The notes under the pieces were generated by a model. The model worked only from the letters and a program-made list of their open reading frames with translations. It had not been told where the DNA came from and ran no database searches. The position numbers and the translations under genes are program-made. A stretch of DNA of 64,000 bases, from contig NZ_JAHTMW010000013.1 in assembly GCF_026236535.1 (NCBI RefSeq), positions 124,001-188,000 on the forward strand, written 5' to 3'. Of the stretch, positions 50,289-57,964 are shown one piece after another. Source of the DNA: Streptomyces sp. SKN60 (lineage in GTDB: Bacteria > Actinomycetota > Actinomycetes > Streptomycetales > Streptomycetaceae). The stretch's first letter is position 1, and each line of letters begins with the position of its first letter.

Positions 50289-50376
50289 GGGCACACTCCA
50301 CTGGTGCGTATCGGGGAATACGGGACGGGGGTGCGGCACACACGCGCTCACGCGCGGGCCGCTGCATGATGCCGGA

Positions 50377-50484
50377 TCAGAAGGCGCGGCAACAGACCGC
50401 GGACATACAGCGGCACAGATCGACATGCAGGCGCGCCACGAGCGGGGTGCTCGGGTCCTGGAGGAGGCGCACTGCGGCTGTCAT
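50377..50484 (-). CDS. Cysteine-rich leader peptide
   Basis: A 35-codon open frame reading MTAAVRLLQD-PSTPLVARLHVDL-CRCMSAVCCRAF, with four cysteines at 24, 26, 31 and 32. The V-A-R-L-H-V-D-L-C-R block is the hallmark of the short putative leader peptides found upstream of sulfur-metabolism genes in Streptomyces. Clustered Cys codons suggest ribosome stalling when cysteinyl-tRNA is scarce. Between its stop and the symporter start lie small hairpins (CGTAT/ATACG; a CGCG-rich stem) that could switch expression of the symporter. Confidence 0.85.
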   Translation of the reverse strand: MTAAVRLLQDPSTPLVARLHVDLCRCMSAVCCRAF

Positions 50485-50506
50485 GGCGAGAACGTTAACA
50501 CCTGTA

Positions 50507-50535
50507 CTTTGAGAACCTCAAAGCAGTTCTTTGAG
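50507..50535. promoter_or_regulatory. Triple CTTTGAG half-site operator
   Basis: CTTTGAG (50507), CTCAAAG (50517) and CTTTGAG (50529) alternate in orientation, giving two overlapping perfect dyads with 3- and 5-nt spacers. It lies 23 bases upstream of the leader-peptide ATG, where the promoter must be. Confidence 0.65.
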
Positions 50536-50576
50536 ATGGCCTGAGGCCAGAGGCCGTCTCAGCCTTCGGAACGCAG

Positions 50577-50615
50577 AAAACCCCTGACCGGAGCCTTCGA
50601 AGCTCCCGCCAGGGG
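50577..50615 (-). terminator. Rho-independent terminator
   Basis: On the minus strand a CCCCTG/CAGGGG stem with an inner GGAGC/GCTCC stem is followed by TTTTCTG. It ends the DUF4229 transcript before the symporter promoter. Confidence 0.85.
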
Positions 50616-50643
50616 CGGATATGTGATGCTGCTTACGCAGTCT

Positions 50644-50910
50644 TTACGCGGCGTCCTCCGCCGAGCGGTTGGACTCCAGGCGGCTCTTCGCCCGGTCCAC
50701 CTTCTCGACGATCTGGACGCTCATGTCGTCCCGCTGCTTGCGCAGCAGCACGAAGCTGAGCGGCGCGGAGACGACGAGCGAGAGCAGCAGGACCCAGAGG
50801 AAGTTGGAGTCGCCGAGGCCGCGCGGCAGCACGCCGACGTAGACCAGGCCCCACAGCGCCAGGAAGCTGCCGGCGAAGATGCCGAGGCGCATCAGGGTGT
50901 AGCGGAGCAT
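50644..50910 (-). CDS. DUF4229 membrane protein
   Basis: An 88-residue protein with two membrane helices (LRYTLMRLGIFAGSFLALWGLVYVGVL and FLWVLLLSLVVSAPLSFVLL) and a charged C-terminal tail (RKQRDDMSVQIVEKVDRAKSRLES), the DUF4229 layout that is common in Streptomyces. Function unknown. ATG 50910 begins the first helix; the longer in-frame extension is not hydrophobic and crosses the promoter. In many Streptomyces it lies near the menaquinone genes, as here. Confidence 0.88.
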   Translation of the reverse strand: MLRYTLMRLGIFAGSFLALWGLVYVGVLPRGLGDSNFLWVLLLSLVVSAPLSFVLLRKQRDDMSVQIVEKVDRAKSRLESNRSAEDAA

Positions 50911-51032
50911 GTGCGTGTCCCTCCCATACCGGACGAGCGTCCCTCCAGTGAAGCACGCGACCGGGCCCGGCCCGGGAGCGGGTCCGGTCACGTCCCCTTG
51001 AGTGACCCATCCGTAAGGGATAATCTCCATCT

Positions 51033-51566
51033 ATGACCCTTACCTTTGAGTTGGATCCCGCCGTCGACCGCGCGCTGCGCGACGGCGTCCTCGCCCTCTG
51101 GGCGGACGTGTCCAACGCGGGCGGCGCCGTCGGCTTCGTCCCGCCCGTGACGCCGGAGGAGATCCGGCCCGCGCTGCTCAAGCACCTGGTCGGGATGGCC
51201 GACGGCGGCACGCGGCTGCTCGTCGGCCGGGACGCGGACGGCGAGGTCGCCGCGACCGCCTTCTACACGTCCAACGGGCACCCGCTGATGCGGCACTGGG
51301 TGTGGCTGTACACGGTGATGGTGCACCCGAAGCACCAGGGCAAGGGGTACGGGCTCGACCTCATGGCGGCGGTCGAGGAGGCCGCCCGGACCGGCGAGGG
51401 CTTCGAGCACGTCGAGGCGATCCGGCTCACCTGCCGGGGCGGCACCGGCGTCGACGCCTTCTACGCGCGGGCCGGCTACAAGGAGGTCGGACGCGTCCCG
51501 GCCGCCATCCGGGTGGCCCCGGGCGACGACCGCGACGACATCATCATGCTGCTCCAGCTGACGTGA
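51033..51566 (+). CDS. GNAT acetyltransferase
   Basis: A 177-residue GNAT-fold protein: LALWADVSNAGGAVGFVPPVTPEEIRPAL near the start, WLYTVMVHPKHQGKGYGLDLMAAVEEAA with the QGKGYG acetyl-CoA loop near 103-108, and VDAFYARAGYKEVGRVP near 145. No SD is seen, and a TAATCT about 10 bases before ATG 51033 suggests a leaderless transcript. Acceptor unknown. A TGACGC/GCGTCA hairpin overlaps the stop, and the gene converges on mqnE. Confidence 0.88.
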   Translation: MTLTFELDPAVDRALRDGVLALWADVSNAGGAVGFVPPVTPEEIRPALLKHLVGMADGGTRLLVGRDADGEVAATAFYTSNGHPLMRHWVWLYTVMVHPKHQGKGYGLDLMAAVEEAARTGEGFEHVEAIRLTCRGGTGVDAFYARAGYKEVGRVPAAIRVAPGDDRDDIIMLLQLT

Positions 51567-51603
51567 CGCCCGCCGGAAGCGTCAGAGACGGATCAGAGCC
51601 GCA

Positions 51604-52767
51604 TCAGAGGCGCATCGGCTGCGGCGCCTCGCGGCGCTCCGCGTCCGGGCCCGGGTACTCGCGGATGATCTCGTAGCGCGTGTTGCGCTCGACCGGCCGG
51701 AATCCGGCGTCCTGAATCAGCTCCAGGAGGTCTTCCCGGGTCAGCTTGTTCGGGGTGCCGTAGTTGTCGGCGTCGTGCGTGATCTTGTACTCGACGACCG
51801 AGCCGTCCATGTCGTCCGCGCCGTGCTGCAGCGCCAGCTGGGCGGTCTGCACGCCGTGCATGACCCAGAAGACCTTGACGTGCGGGACGTTGTCGAAGAG
51901 CAGCCGGGAGACCGCGAAGGTCTTCAGGGCCTCGGCGCCGGTCGCCATCGTGGTGCGCGCCTGCAGCTTGTTGCGGACCTTGCCGTCCTGCATGTCGACG
52001 AAGTCGTGCTGGTAGCGCAGCGGGATGAAGACCTGGAAGCCGCCGGTCTCGTCCTGCAGCTCGCGCAGCCGCAGCACGTGGTCCACGCGGTGGCGCGGCT
52101 CCTCGATGTGCCCGTAGAGCATGGTCGAGGGGGTCTTCAGACCCTTCTCGTGCGCGAGCCGGTGGATCCGGGACCAGTCCTCCCAGTGGGTGTTGTGGTC
52201 CACGATGTGCTGCCGGACCTCCCAGTCGAAGATCTCGGCGCCGCCGCCGGTCAGCGACTCCAGACCGGCCTCGATCAGCTCGTCGAGGATCTCCGAGGCC
52301 GTCAGGCCGGAGATGGTCTCGAAGTGGTGGATCTCGGTGGCGGTGAAGGCCTTGAGCGAGACGTTCGGCAGCGCCTTCTTCAGCTCGGAGAGCGAGCGCG
52401 GGTAGTAGCGCCAGGGCAGGTTGGGGTGCAGCCCGTTGACGATGTGGAGCTCGGTGAGGTTCTCGTTCTCCATCGCCTTCGCGAGGCGCACGGCCTCCTC
52501 GATGCGCATGGTGTACGCGTCCTTCTCGCCCGGCTTGCGCTGGAAGGAGCAGTAGGCGCAGGAGGCGGTGCAGACGTTGGTCATGTTGAGGTGCCGGTTG
52601 ACGTTGAAGTGAACGACGTCGCCGTTCTTCCGCGTCCGCACCTCGTGGGCGAGGCCACCGAGCCAGGCCAGATCGTCCGACTCGTACAGGGCGATGCCGT
52701 CCTCACGGCTCAGCCGCTCGCCGGCGAGGACCTTCTGCTCCAGCTCACGCTTGAGCCCGACGTCCAT
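51604..52767 (-). CDS. mqnE: Aminofutalosine synthase MqnE
   Basis: A 387-residue radical-SAM enzyme of the futalosine menaquinone pathway, joining 3-[(1-carboxyvinyl)oxy]benzoate with S-adenosylmethionine to give aminodeoxyfutalosine. The cluster motif CTASCAYC is at Cys66, 70 and 73, with NVNRHLNMTNVC before it, FTATEIHHFETISGLT near 145 and STMLYGHIEEPRHRV near 225. It is the MqnE and not the MqnC branch by its N-terminus and by neighbours ubiX, mqnP and ubiD. An Lrp-type gene lies 59 bases upstream on the same strand. Confidence 0.93.
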   Translation of the reverse strand: MDVGLKRELEQKVLAGERLSREDGIALYESDDLAWLGGLAHEVRTRKNGDVVHFNVNRHLNMTNVCTASCAYCSFQRKPGEKDAYTMRIEEAVRLAKAMENENLTELHIVNGLHPNLPWRYYPRSLSELKKALPNVSLKAFTATEIHHFETISGLTASEILDELIEAGLESLTGGGAEIFDWEVRQHIVDHNTHWEDWSRIHRLAHEKGLKTPSTMLYGHIEEPRHRVDHVLRLRELQDETGGFQVFIPLRYQHDFVDMQDGKVRNKLQARTTMATGAEALKTFAVSRLLFDNVPHVKVFWVMHGVQTAQLALQHGADDMDGSVVEYKITHDADNYGTPNKLTREDLLELIQDAGFRPVERNTRYEIIREYPGPDAERREAPQPMRL

Positions 52768-52826
52768 CACGGCCGCCTCCCTTGTTCTCCGACCTTTTCT
52801 CCGAAACAGGCCTGCCAACCGTACTC

Positions 52827-53282
52827 TCAGACCTCTTCGGGCAGATCTCCGACCCGGTTCTCCCACTTGGTGGAGAGCACGATCGTGGTGCGGGTGCGGG
52901 AGACGCCCTTGGTGCCGGAGAGGCGGCGGATGGTCTTCTCCAGGCCGTCGACGTCGCTGGCGCGGACCTTGAGCATGAAGGAGTCGTCGCCGGCGATGAA
53001 CCAGCAGTCCTCGATCTCGGCCAGGTCCTTCAGGCGGCGGGCCACGTCCTCGTGGTCGGCGGCGTCGGAGAGCGAGATGCCGATGAGCGCGGTGACGCCG
53101 AGGCCGAGGGAGGCCGCGTCGACGGTGGCGCGGTAGCCGGTGATGACACCGGCGGCCTCCAGGCGGTTGATGCGGTCGGTCACGGAGGGGCCGGAGAGCC
53201 CGACGAGCCGGCCGAGTTCGGCGTACGAGGCGCGACCGTTCTCGCGCAGGGCCTGGATGAGCTGCCTGTCCACGGCGTCCAT
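52827..53282 (-). CDS. Lrp/AsnC-family regulator
   Basis: A 151-residue feast/famine regulator. The N-terminal helix-turn-helix (MDAVDRQLIQALRENGRASYAELGRLVGLSGPSVTDRINRLEAAGVI) covers residues 1-48 and the C-terminal RAM ligand domain 65-150 (ALIGISLSDAADHEDVARRL, GDDSFMLKVRASDVDGLE). It should sense an amino acid or small metabolite. Placed between mqnE and the ubiX-mqnP-ubiD genes, it may tune menaquinone synthesis, or merely be conserved there. An AT-rich TTAG-N9-CTAA dyad lies in its promoter region. Confidence 0.92.
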   Translation of the reverse strand: MDAVDRQLIQALRENGRASYAELGRLVGLSGPSVTDRINRLEAAGVITGYRATVDAASLGLGVTALIGISLSDAADHEDVARRLKDLAEIEDCWFIAGDDSFMLKVRASDVDGLEKTIRRLSGTKGVSRTRTTIVLSTKWENRVGDLPEEV

Positions 53283-53319
53283 AGGGAAACACCTTCCATT
53301 GTCCAGCGGTACCGCGAGT

Positions 53320-53361
53320 TTAGGTATAGAATCTAAGGTACACAGGGGCCGACACCCTGTG
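53320..53361. promoter_or_regulatory. Promoter and leader hairpin, Lrp/small-gene divergence
   Basis: TTAGGTATAGAATCTAA (53320-53336) contains a TATAGAAT -10-like element and a weak dyad. Just after it CACAGGG and CCCTGTG (53341-53361) form a 7-bp hairpin in the leader of the rightward small gene. ATCTTTCAG is repeated twice before the SD. Confidence 0.45.
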
Positions 53362-53407
53362 AATCTTTCAGTGGATCAAAGACGATCTTTCAGGAGTGGT
53401 GTTCACC

Positions 53408-53536
53408 GTGTACACGATCGAGATGGCCTACGCCCGTATGCGCGAGCTGCAGGACCTGGCCAACCGCTCGCGTGCCCACCAGCCGTCCGCCTCCAAGCGC
53501 GGTGCGAAGAAGCGCGCCGCCGCCAAGAAGCGCTAG
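53408..53536 (+). CDS. Small basic protein
   Basis: A 42-residue frame starting at GTG: MYTIEMAYARMRELQDLANR, then a Lys/Arg/Ala-rich tail (SKRGAKKRAAAKKR). An amphipathic helix followed by a basic tail suggests nucleic-acid or membrane contact. AGGAG lies 11 bases upstream, slightly far. The GC-rich third positions and its own structured leader support a real gene. Too short for most predictions; function unknown. It converges on ubiX, 13 bases apart. Confidence 0.65.
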   Translation: MYTIEMAYARMRELQDLANRSRAHQPSASKRGAKKRAAAKKR

Positions 53537-53549
53537 CAGCGCCGGAGGC

Positions 53550-54230
53550 CTAATCAGGGCGGGACGAGGCACCACCGAGCTCTCCCTCCCAACGGCGGTA
53601 CAGCTCGTGCGGCACCCCTGCCGCGTCGAGCACCCGCCCGGCGACGAAGTCCACGAGGTCCTGGATGTGCGTCGCCCCCGTATAGAACGCCGGAGAGGCG
53701 GGCAGCACCACGGCGCCCGCCTCGTCCAGCGCCACCATGTGCCTGAGGGTCTGCCCGTTCAGCGGCGTCTCCCGCACGACGACCACCAGCGGCCGCCGCT
53801 CCTTGAGCGTCACGCTCGCCACCCGCTGCAGCAGGTCCTTCGAAAGCCCGAGTGCGATCCCCGCCACCGCGGCCGTCGACGCCGGCACCACCAGCATCCC
53901 CTTGACGGGGTACGAGCCCGAGGACGGCCCGGCCGCCAGGTCACCGGCCGGCCAGAACCGCACGCCGCTCACATCGGCGTCGAAGGTGTCCGGCTTCCCG
54001 TCGGCCCCCCGCGCCAGCCACGCCGCCAGGTCCTCGCGCCAGTGCGCGTCCCGGAAGGCGATCCCGGTCTCGTCGAGCAGCGTCAGCCGCGAGGCCCGCG
54101 AGACGATCAGGTCGACGTCCTCCCCCGCGGCCAGCAGCCCCCGCAGCACGGCGGCGGCATAGGGCGTCCCCGACGCCCCCGACACCCCGACCACCCAGGG
54201 ACGACGCTGCTTGCTGTTGTTCGGCTCCAC
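53550..54230 (-). CDS. ubiX: Flavin prenyltransferase UbiX
   Basis: A 226-residue UbiX/Pad1-like flavoprotein making prenylated FMN, the cofactor for the UbiD decarboxylase encoded nearby. VVGVSGASGTPYAAAVLRGL is the phosphate-binding N-terminus, GMLVVPASTAAVAGIALGLSKDLLQRVASVTLKERRPLVVVVRETPLN the conserved core, and AFYTGATHIQDLVDFVAGRVLDAAG the C-terminal helix. In futalosine organisms it serves menaquinone synthesis (also called MqnM). Encoded with mqnP and ubiD on the same strand. Confidence 0.93.
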   Translation of the reverse strand: MEPNNSKQRRPWVVGVSGASGTPYAAAVLRGLLAAGEDVDLIVSRASRLTLLDETGIAFRDAHWREDLAAWLARGADGKPDTFDADVSGVRFWPAGDLAAGPSSGSYPVKGMLVVPASTAAVAGIALGLSKDLLQRVASVTLKERRPLVVVVRETPLNGQTLRHMVALDEAGAVVLPASPAFYTGATHIQDLVDFVAGRVLDAAGVPHELYRRWEGELGGASSRPD

Positions 54231-54251
54231 GCCGCCGAGCCTATCCGGCGC

Positions 54252-55154
54252 CTAGACCGTCAGCCCGCGCACCAGCAGGTCGAGCAGCGCGCACACGAAG
54301 AGCGCGATGCCGATGAAACCGTTGACGGTGAAGAACGCCCGGTTCAGGCGGGACAGGTCGTGCGGCTTCACGATCGAGTGCTCGTAGCAGAACGCCGCCG
54401 CCACGATCACCAGTCCGGCCCAGAAGAACACGCCCGCGTCCGTGGCCAGCGCGTACCAGACCAGCAGGCCCGTCGTCACGACCGCCGACACCCGAGCGCC
54501 CCACAGGGCGGCCGGGATGCCGAAGCGGGCCGGGACCGACATGACGCCCTCCGCCCGGTCGGCGGCGACGTCCTGGCAGGCGAAGATCAGATCGAAGCCG
54601 CCGATCCAGATGCCGACCGCGAGACCGAGGATCACCGCGTCCCAGGACCACTCCCCCGACACCGCGAGCCAGGCGCCGATCGGGCCGATGGACTGGGCGA
54701 GACCGAGGATCGCGTGCGGGAAGTTGGTGAACCGCTTCCCGTACGGATAGACCACCATCGGGATCACGGCGAGCGGCGCGAGCGCCAGGCACAGCGGGTT
54801 GAGCAGCGCCGCCGCGCCCAGGAACACGACCACGGCCACGCCGGCGCCGGTCCACGCGGACCGCACCGACACCGCGCCCGTCACCAGCTCGCGGTTGGCG
54901 GTGCGCGGATTGCGGGCGTCGATCTCCCGGTCGATGATCCGGTTGCACGCCATGGCGAAGGTCCGCAGACCCACCATGCAGACCGTCACCAGGAACAGCG
55001 TCCACCAGTGGATCCGCCGGTCGAGCTGGAACATCGCGGTCAGCGAGGCGATGTACGCGAAGGGCAGCGCGAAGACCGAGTGCTCGATCATCACGAGGCG
55101 GAGGAACGCCTTGGTGCGGCCCGGCTGGGCGCCGGGCACGGCGGCGGTGGTCAC
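54252..55154 (-). CDS. mqnP: Menaquinone prenyltransferase MqnP (UbiA family)
   Basis: A 300-residue UbiA-superfamily prenyltransferase with eight or nine membrane helices. The two Asp-rich motifs are NRIIDREIDARNPRT (near 75) and FDLIFACQDVAADRAEG (near 190). It attaches the polyprenyl tail to the dihydroxynaphthoate precursor of the futalosine route. The GTG start overlaps the ubiD stop in GTGA, so the two are coupled, and ubiX follows 21 bases after its stop. The three genes form one leftward operon. Confidence 0.93.
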   Translation of the reverse strand: MTTAAVPGAQPGRTKAFLRLVMIEHSVFALPFAYIASLTAMFQLDRRIHWWTLFLVTVCMVGLRTFAMACNRIIDREIDARNPRTANRELVTGAVSVRSAWTGAGVAVVVFLGAAALLNPLCLALAPLAVIPMVVYPYGKRFTNFPHAILGLAQSIGPIGAWLAVSGEWSWDAVILGLAVGIWIGGFDLIFACQDVAADRAEGVMSVPARFGIPAALWGARVSAVVTTGLLVWYALATDAGVFFWAGLVIVAAAFCYEHSIVKPHDLSRLNRAFFTVNGFIGIALFVCALLDLLVRGLTV

Positions 55155-56602
55155 AGCCCGTACTCCTTCCAGCGGCGGTCCACCAGGGCCGCCGTCGCCG
55201 GGTCCGACTCGACCATGTCCGGCCAGCCGCCGTCCCGGGTGTAGCCCTCCTCGGGCAGCTTCTTCGTGGCGTCGATACCGGCCTTGCCGCCCCAGAACTG
55301 CTGGTAGGAGGCATGGTCCAGATGGTCCACCGGGCCCTCGACGACCGTGAGGTCGCGGGCGTAGTCGGTGTTGCCGAGGGCCCGCCAGGACACCTCGTGC
55401 AGATCGTGCACGTCGCAGTCCTTGTCGACCACGATGATCAGCTTGGTCAGCGACATCATGTGCGCGCCCCAGATGGCGTGCATGACCTTCTGCGCGTGCT
55501 TCGGGTACTTCTTGTCGATCGAGACGATCGCGCAGTTGTGGAAGCCGCCGGACTCCGGCAGGTGGTAGTCCACGATGTCCGGCACGATGATCTTGAGCAG
55601 CGGCAGGAAGAACCGCTCCGTCGCCCGCCCGAGCGGCCCGTCCTCGGTCGGCGGCCGGCCGACCACGATCGACTGCAGCAGCGGACGCTTCCGCATCGTG
55701 ACGCAGTCGATCTTCAGCGCCGGGAACGGCTCCTGCGGCGTGTAGAAGCCGGTGTGGTCGCCGAAGGGCCCCTCCGGCAGCATCTCGCCCGGCTCCAGCC
55801 AGCCCTCGATCACGACCTCCGCCTGCGCCGGGACCTGGAGCGGGACGGTCTTGCAGTCGACCATCTCGATCCGCTTGCCCTGCACGAAGCCGGCGAAGAG
55901 GTACTCGTCGATGTCGCCCGGCAGGGGGGCGGTCGAGGCGTACGTGACGGCCGGCGGGCAGCCGAAGGCGATCGCGACCGGCAGCCGCTCGCCGCGCTCG
56001 GCGGCCACCGCGTAGTGGTTGCGGCTGTCCTTGTGGATCTGCCAGTGCATGCCGATGGTGCGCTTGTCGTGGCGCTGCAGGCGGTAGAGGCCGAGATTCC
56101 GTACGCCCGTCTCCGGGTGCTTGGTGTGGGTCAGGCCCAGGTTGAAGAAGGAGCCGCCGTCCTTCGGCCAGGTGAAGAGGGCCGGCAGCCGGTCGAGGTC
56201 GACGTCGTCGCCGGTGAGCACGACCTCCTGGACCGGTGCCTCTTTGACCTTCTTCGGGGGCACGTGGACCATCGAGCCCAGCTTCCCGAAGGCCTCGCGG
56301 ACCCCGACGAAGCCGTGCGGCAGCTCCGGCTTGAGGAGACCGCCGATCTTCTCGCTGATCTCCTCGTACGACTTCAGGCCGAGCGCCTTGAGCAGCCGGC
56401 GGTCCGTCCCGAAGACGTTCATCGCGAGCGGCATGGCGGAGCCCTTCACGTTCTCGAAGAGCAGCGCCGGGCCTCCCGCCTTGTTCACCCGGTCGACGAT
56501 CTCCCCGACCTCCAGGTACGGATCGACTTCGGCCTTGATGCGCTTGAGGTCGCCTTCGCGCTCCAGCGCCCGGAGCAGCGAGCGGAGATCGTCGTAAGCC
56601 AT
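55151..56602 (-). CDS. ubiD: UbiD-family menaquinone decarboxylase
   Basis: A 483-residue UbiD-type decarboxylase requiring prenylated FMN. MAYDDLRSLLRALEREGDLKRI starts the family, GLYRLQRHDKRTIGMHWQIHKDSRNHYA near 175-200 holds the prFMN/Mn2+ site, and EGPFGDHTGFYTPQEPFPALKI near 280-300 carries the catalytic E-x-P-F-G-D-H. In the futalosine pathway it removes the carboxylate of the prenylated naphthoate (MqnL). It heads the ubiD-mqnP-ubiX operon, reading leftward from a divergent promoter shared with a small membrane protein gene. Confidence 0.94.
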   Translation of the reverse strand: MAYDDLRSLLRALEREGDLKRIKAEVDPYLEVGEIVDRVNKAGGPALLFENVKGSAMPLAMNVFGTDRRLLKALGLKSYEEISEKIGGLLKPELPHGFVGVREAFGKLGSMVHVPPKKVKEAPVQEVVLTGDDVDLDRLPALFTWPKDGGSFFNLGLTHTKHPETGVRNLGLYRLQRHDKRTIGMHWQIHKDSRNHYAVAAERGERLPVAIAFGCPPAVTYASTAPLPGDIDEYLFAGFVQGKRIEMVDCKTVPLQVPAQAEVVIEGWLEPGEMLPEGPFGDHTGFYTPQEPFPALKIDCVTMRKRPLLQSIVVGRPPTEDGPLGRATERFFLPLLKIIVPDIVDYHLPESGGFHNCAIVSIDKKYPKHAQKVMHAIWGAHMMSLTKLIIVVDKDCDVHDLHEVSWRALGNTDYARDLTVVEGPVDHLDHASYQQFWGGKAGIDATKKLPEEGYTRDGGWPDMVESDPATAALVDRRWKEYGL

Positions 56603-56693
56603 AGGGGTCAGTATCGGTCACCGGCTAGGCTGGGCACGTCACCGGGGCCGCCGAAACCGCTGCCCGCCGATGCTTTCCAGGGGGCTGTCCCAC

Positions 56694-57080
56694 ATGCTCA
56701 GGGCGCTGATGTACATCCTGCCGCTGGCGCTGACGATCTACGCGTTCATCGACTGCCTCAACACCCCCGAGGACGAGGCCAAGCACCTGCCCAAGGTGGT
56801 CTGGGTCATCATCATCCTGCTCTTCTGGATCGTCGGACCCATCGTCTGGTTCGCCGCCGGCAAGATGCGCCGTGCCCCGGCCGGCGGCCGCACGCCCAGC
56901 GAGTGGCACCGCAACCACCGCCACGAGTGGGTCGCCCCGGACGACAACCCCGAGTTCCTGAAGTCGCTGCGCGACGAGAACAAGAAGGACGAGGCGCTCC
57001 TGAAGGACTGGGAGGCCGACCTGCGCCGCCGCGAGGAGGAGCTGAAGCGCCGCGAGCGCGGGGAAGAGTCGGAGAGCTGA
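56694..57080 (+). CDS. PLDc_N-domain membrane protein
   Basis: A 128-residue protein with a phospholipase D nuclease N-terminal (PLDc_N) domain: LRALMYILPLALTIYAFIDCLNT and VVWVIIILLFWIVGPIVWFAAG are two membrane helices, then a charged coiled-coil-like tail (DENKKDEALLKDWEADLRRREEELKRRERG). Despite the name there is no phospholipase domain. Function unknown. ATG 56694 begins the first helix. Its stop overlaps the LysR start in TGATG. Confidence 0.88.
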   Translation: MLRALMYILPLALTIYAFIDCLNTPEDEAKHLPKVVWVIIILLFWIVGPIVWFAAGKMRRAPAGGRTPSEWHRNHRHEWVAPDDNPEFLKSLRDENKKDEALLKDWEADLRRREEELKRRERGEESES

Positions 57081-57964
57081 TGGAGCTGCGGCTCCTCGTC
57101 ACCTTCGAGAAGGTCGCCACGGTCCTCTCCTTCACCCGGGCCGCCGCCGAACTCGCCTACGCCCAGTCCAGCGTCACCAGCCAGGTCAAGGCCCTGGAGA
57201 CCTCGCTGGGCGTCGAGCTCTTCGAACGGCTCGGCTCCCGGATCCGGCTCACCGAGGCCGGCGAGCGACTCCTTCCGTACGCCCGGCAGATCATCGCCCT
57301 CGCCGACGAGGCCCGCACCGCCGTCACCGGCGACGGCGAACCGGCCGGCACGATCGCCGTCGGCACCATGGAGTCGCTCACCTCCTACCGCCTGCCGCCG
57401 CTCCTCGAACTCTTCCACCACCGCTACCCGGGCATCCGGCTCGCCCTGCGCCCCACCCTCGGCGACGCGACCCGGCAGGCGCTGCGCGAGGGCACGTACG
57501 ACCTCGGGCTGCTGATGGAGCGGGAGACGGAGCACGAGGGCCTGGACAGCGAGGTCCTCGCCGAGGAGCCGCTGGTCCTGGTGGCCTCGCCGCGCCACCC
57601 GCTGGCCGGGCGCACCGGTCTCAGCGCCGGGGAGCTCGCGGGCGCGGCGCTCGTGGGCACGGAGCCCGGCTGCGCCTACCGGGACCTGTTCGAGGCCGAA
57701 CTGAAGCCGTACGGGCCGGTGTTCACCGAGTACGGCACGATCGAGGCCAGCAAGCGGGGCGTGGCGGCGGGGCTCGGGATCGCCCTGCTGCCCCGGATCG
57801 CCGTCCACGAGGAACTGGCGTCCGGGGCGCTGGTGGTACTGGACTGGCAGCCGCCGTTCAGGCTCTTCACGCAGATCGCGTGGCGGCGGGGGAAGCGGCT
57901 GCCGGCGCATGTGCGGCTGTTCGTGGAGCAGGCGCGGCGGCTGGTGTCCGAGCAGCAAGGGTGA
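57080..57964 (+). CDS. LysR-family regulator
   Basis: A 294-residue LysR-type regulator. The winged HTH (MELRLLVTFEKVATVLSFTRAAAELAYAQSSVTSQVKALETSLGVELFERLG) covers residues 1-60, followed by the periplasmic-binding-like effector domain (GTIAVGTMESLTSYRLPPLLELFHHRYPGIRL onward). Effector unknown. It is translationally coupled to the membrane-protein gene. Its last 98 bases overlap the convergent EamA gene, so transcription of one could interfere with the other. Confidence 0.92.
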   Translation: MELRLLVTFEKVATVLSFTRAAAELAYAQSSVTSQVKALETSLGVELFERLGSRIRLTEAGERLLPYARQIIALADEARTAVTGDGEPAGTIAVGTMESLTSYRLPPLLELFHHRYPGIRLALRPTLGDATRQALREGTYDLGLLMERETEHEGLDSEVLAEEPLVLVASPRHPLAGRTGLSAGELAGAALVGTEPGCAYRDLFEAELKPYGPVFTEYGTIEASKRGVAAGLGIALLPRIAVHEELASGALVVLDWQPPFRLFTQIAWRRGKRLPAHVRLFVEQARRLVSEQQG

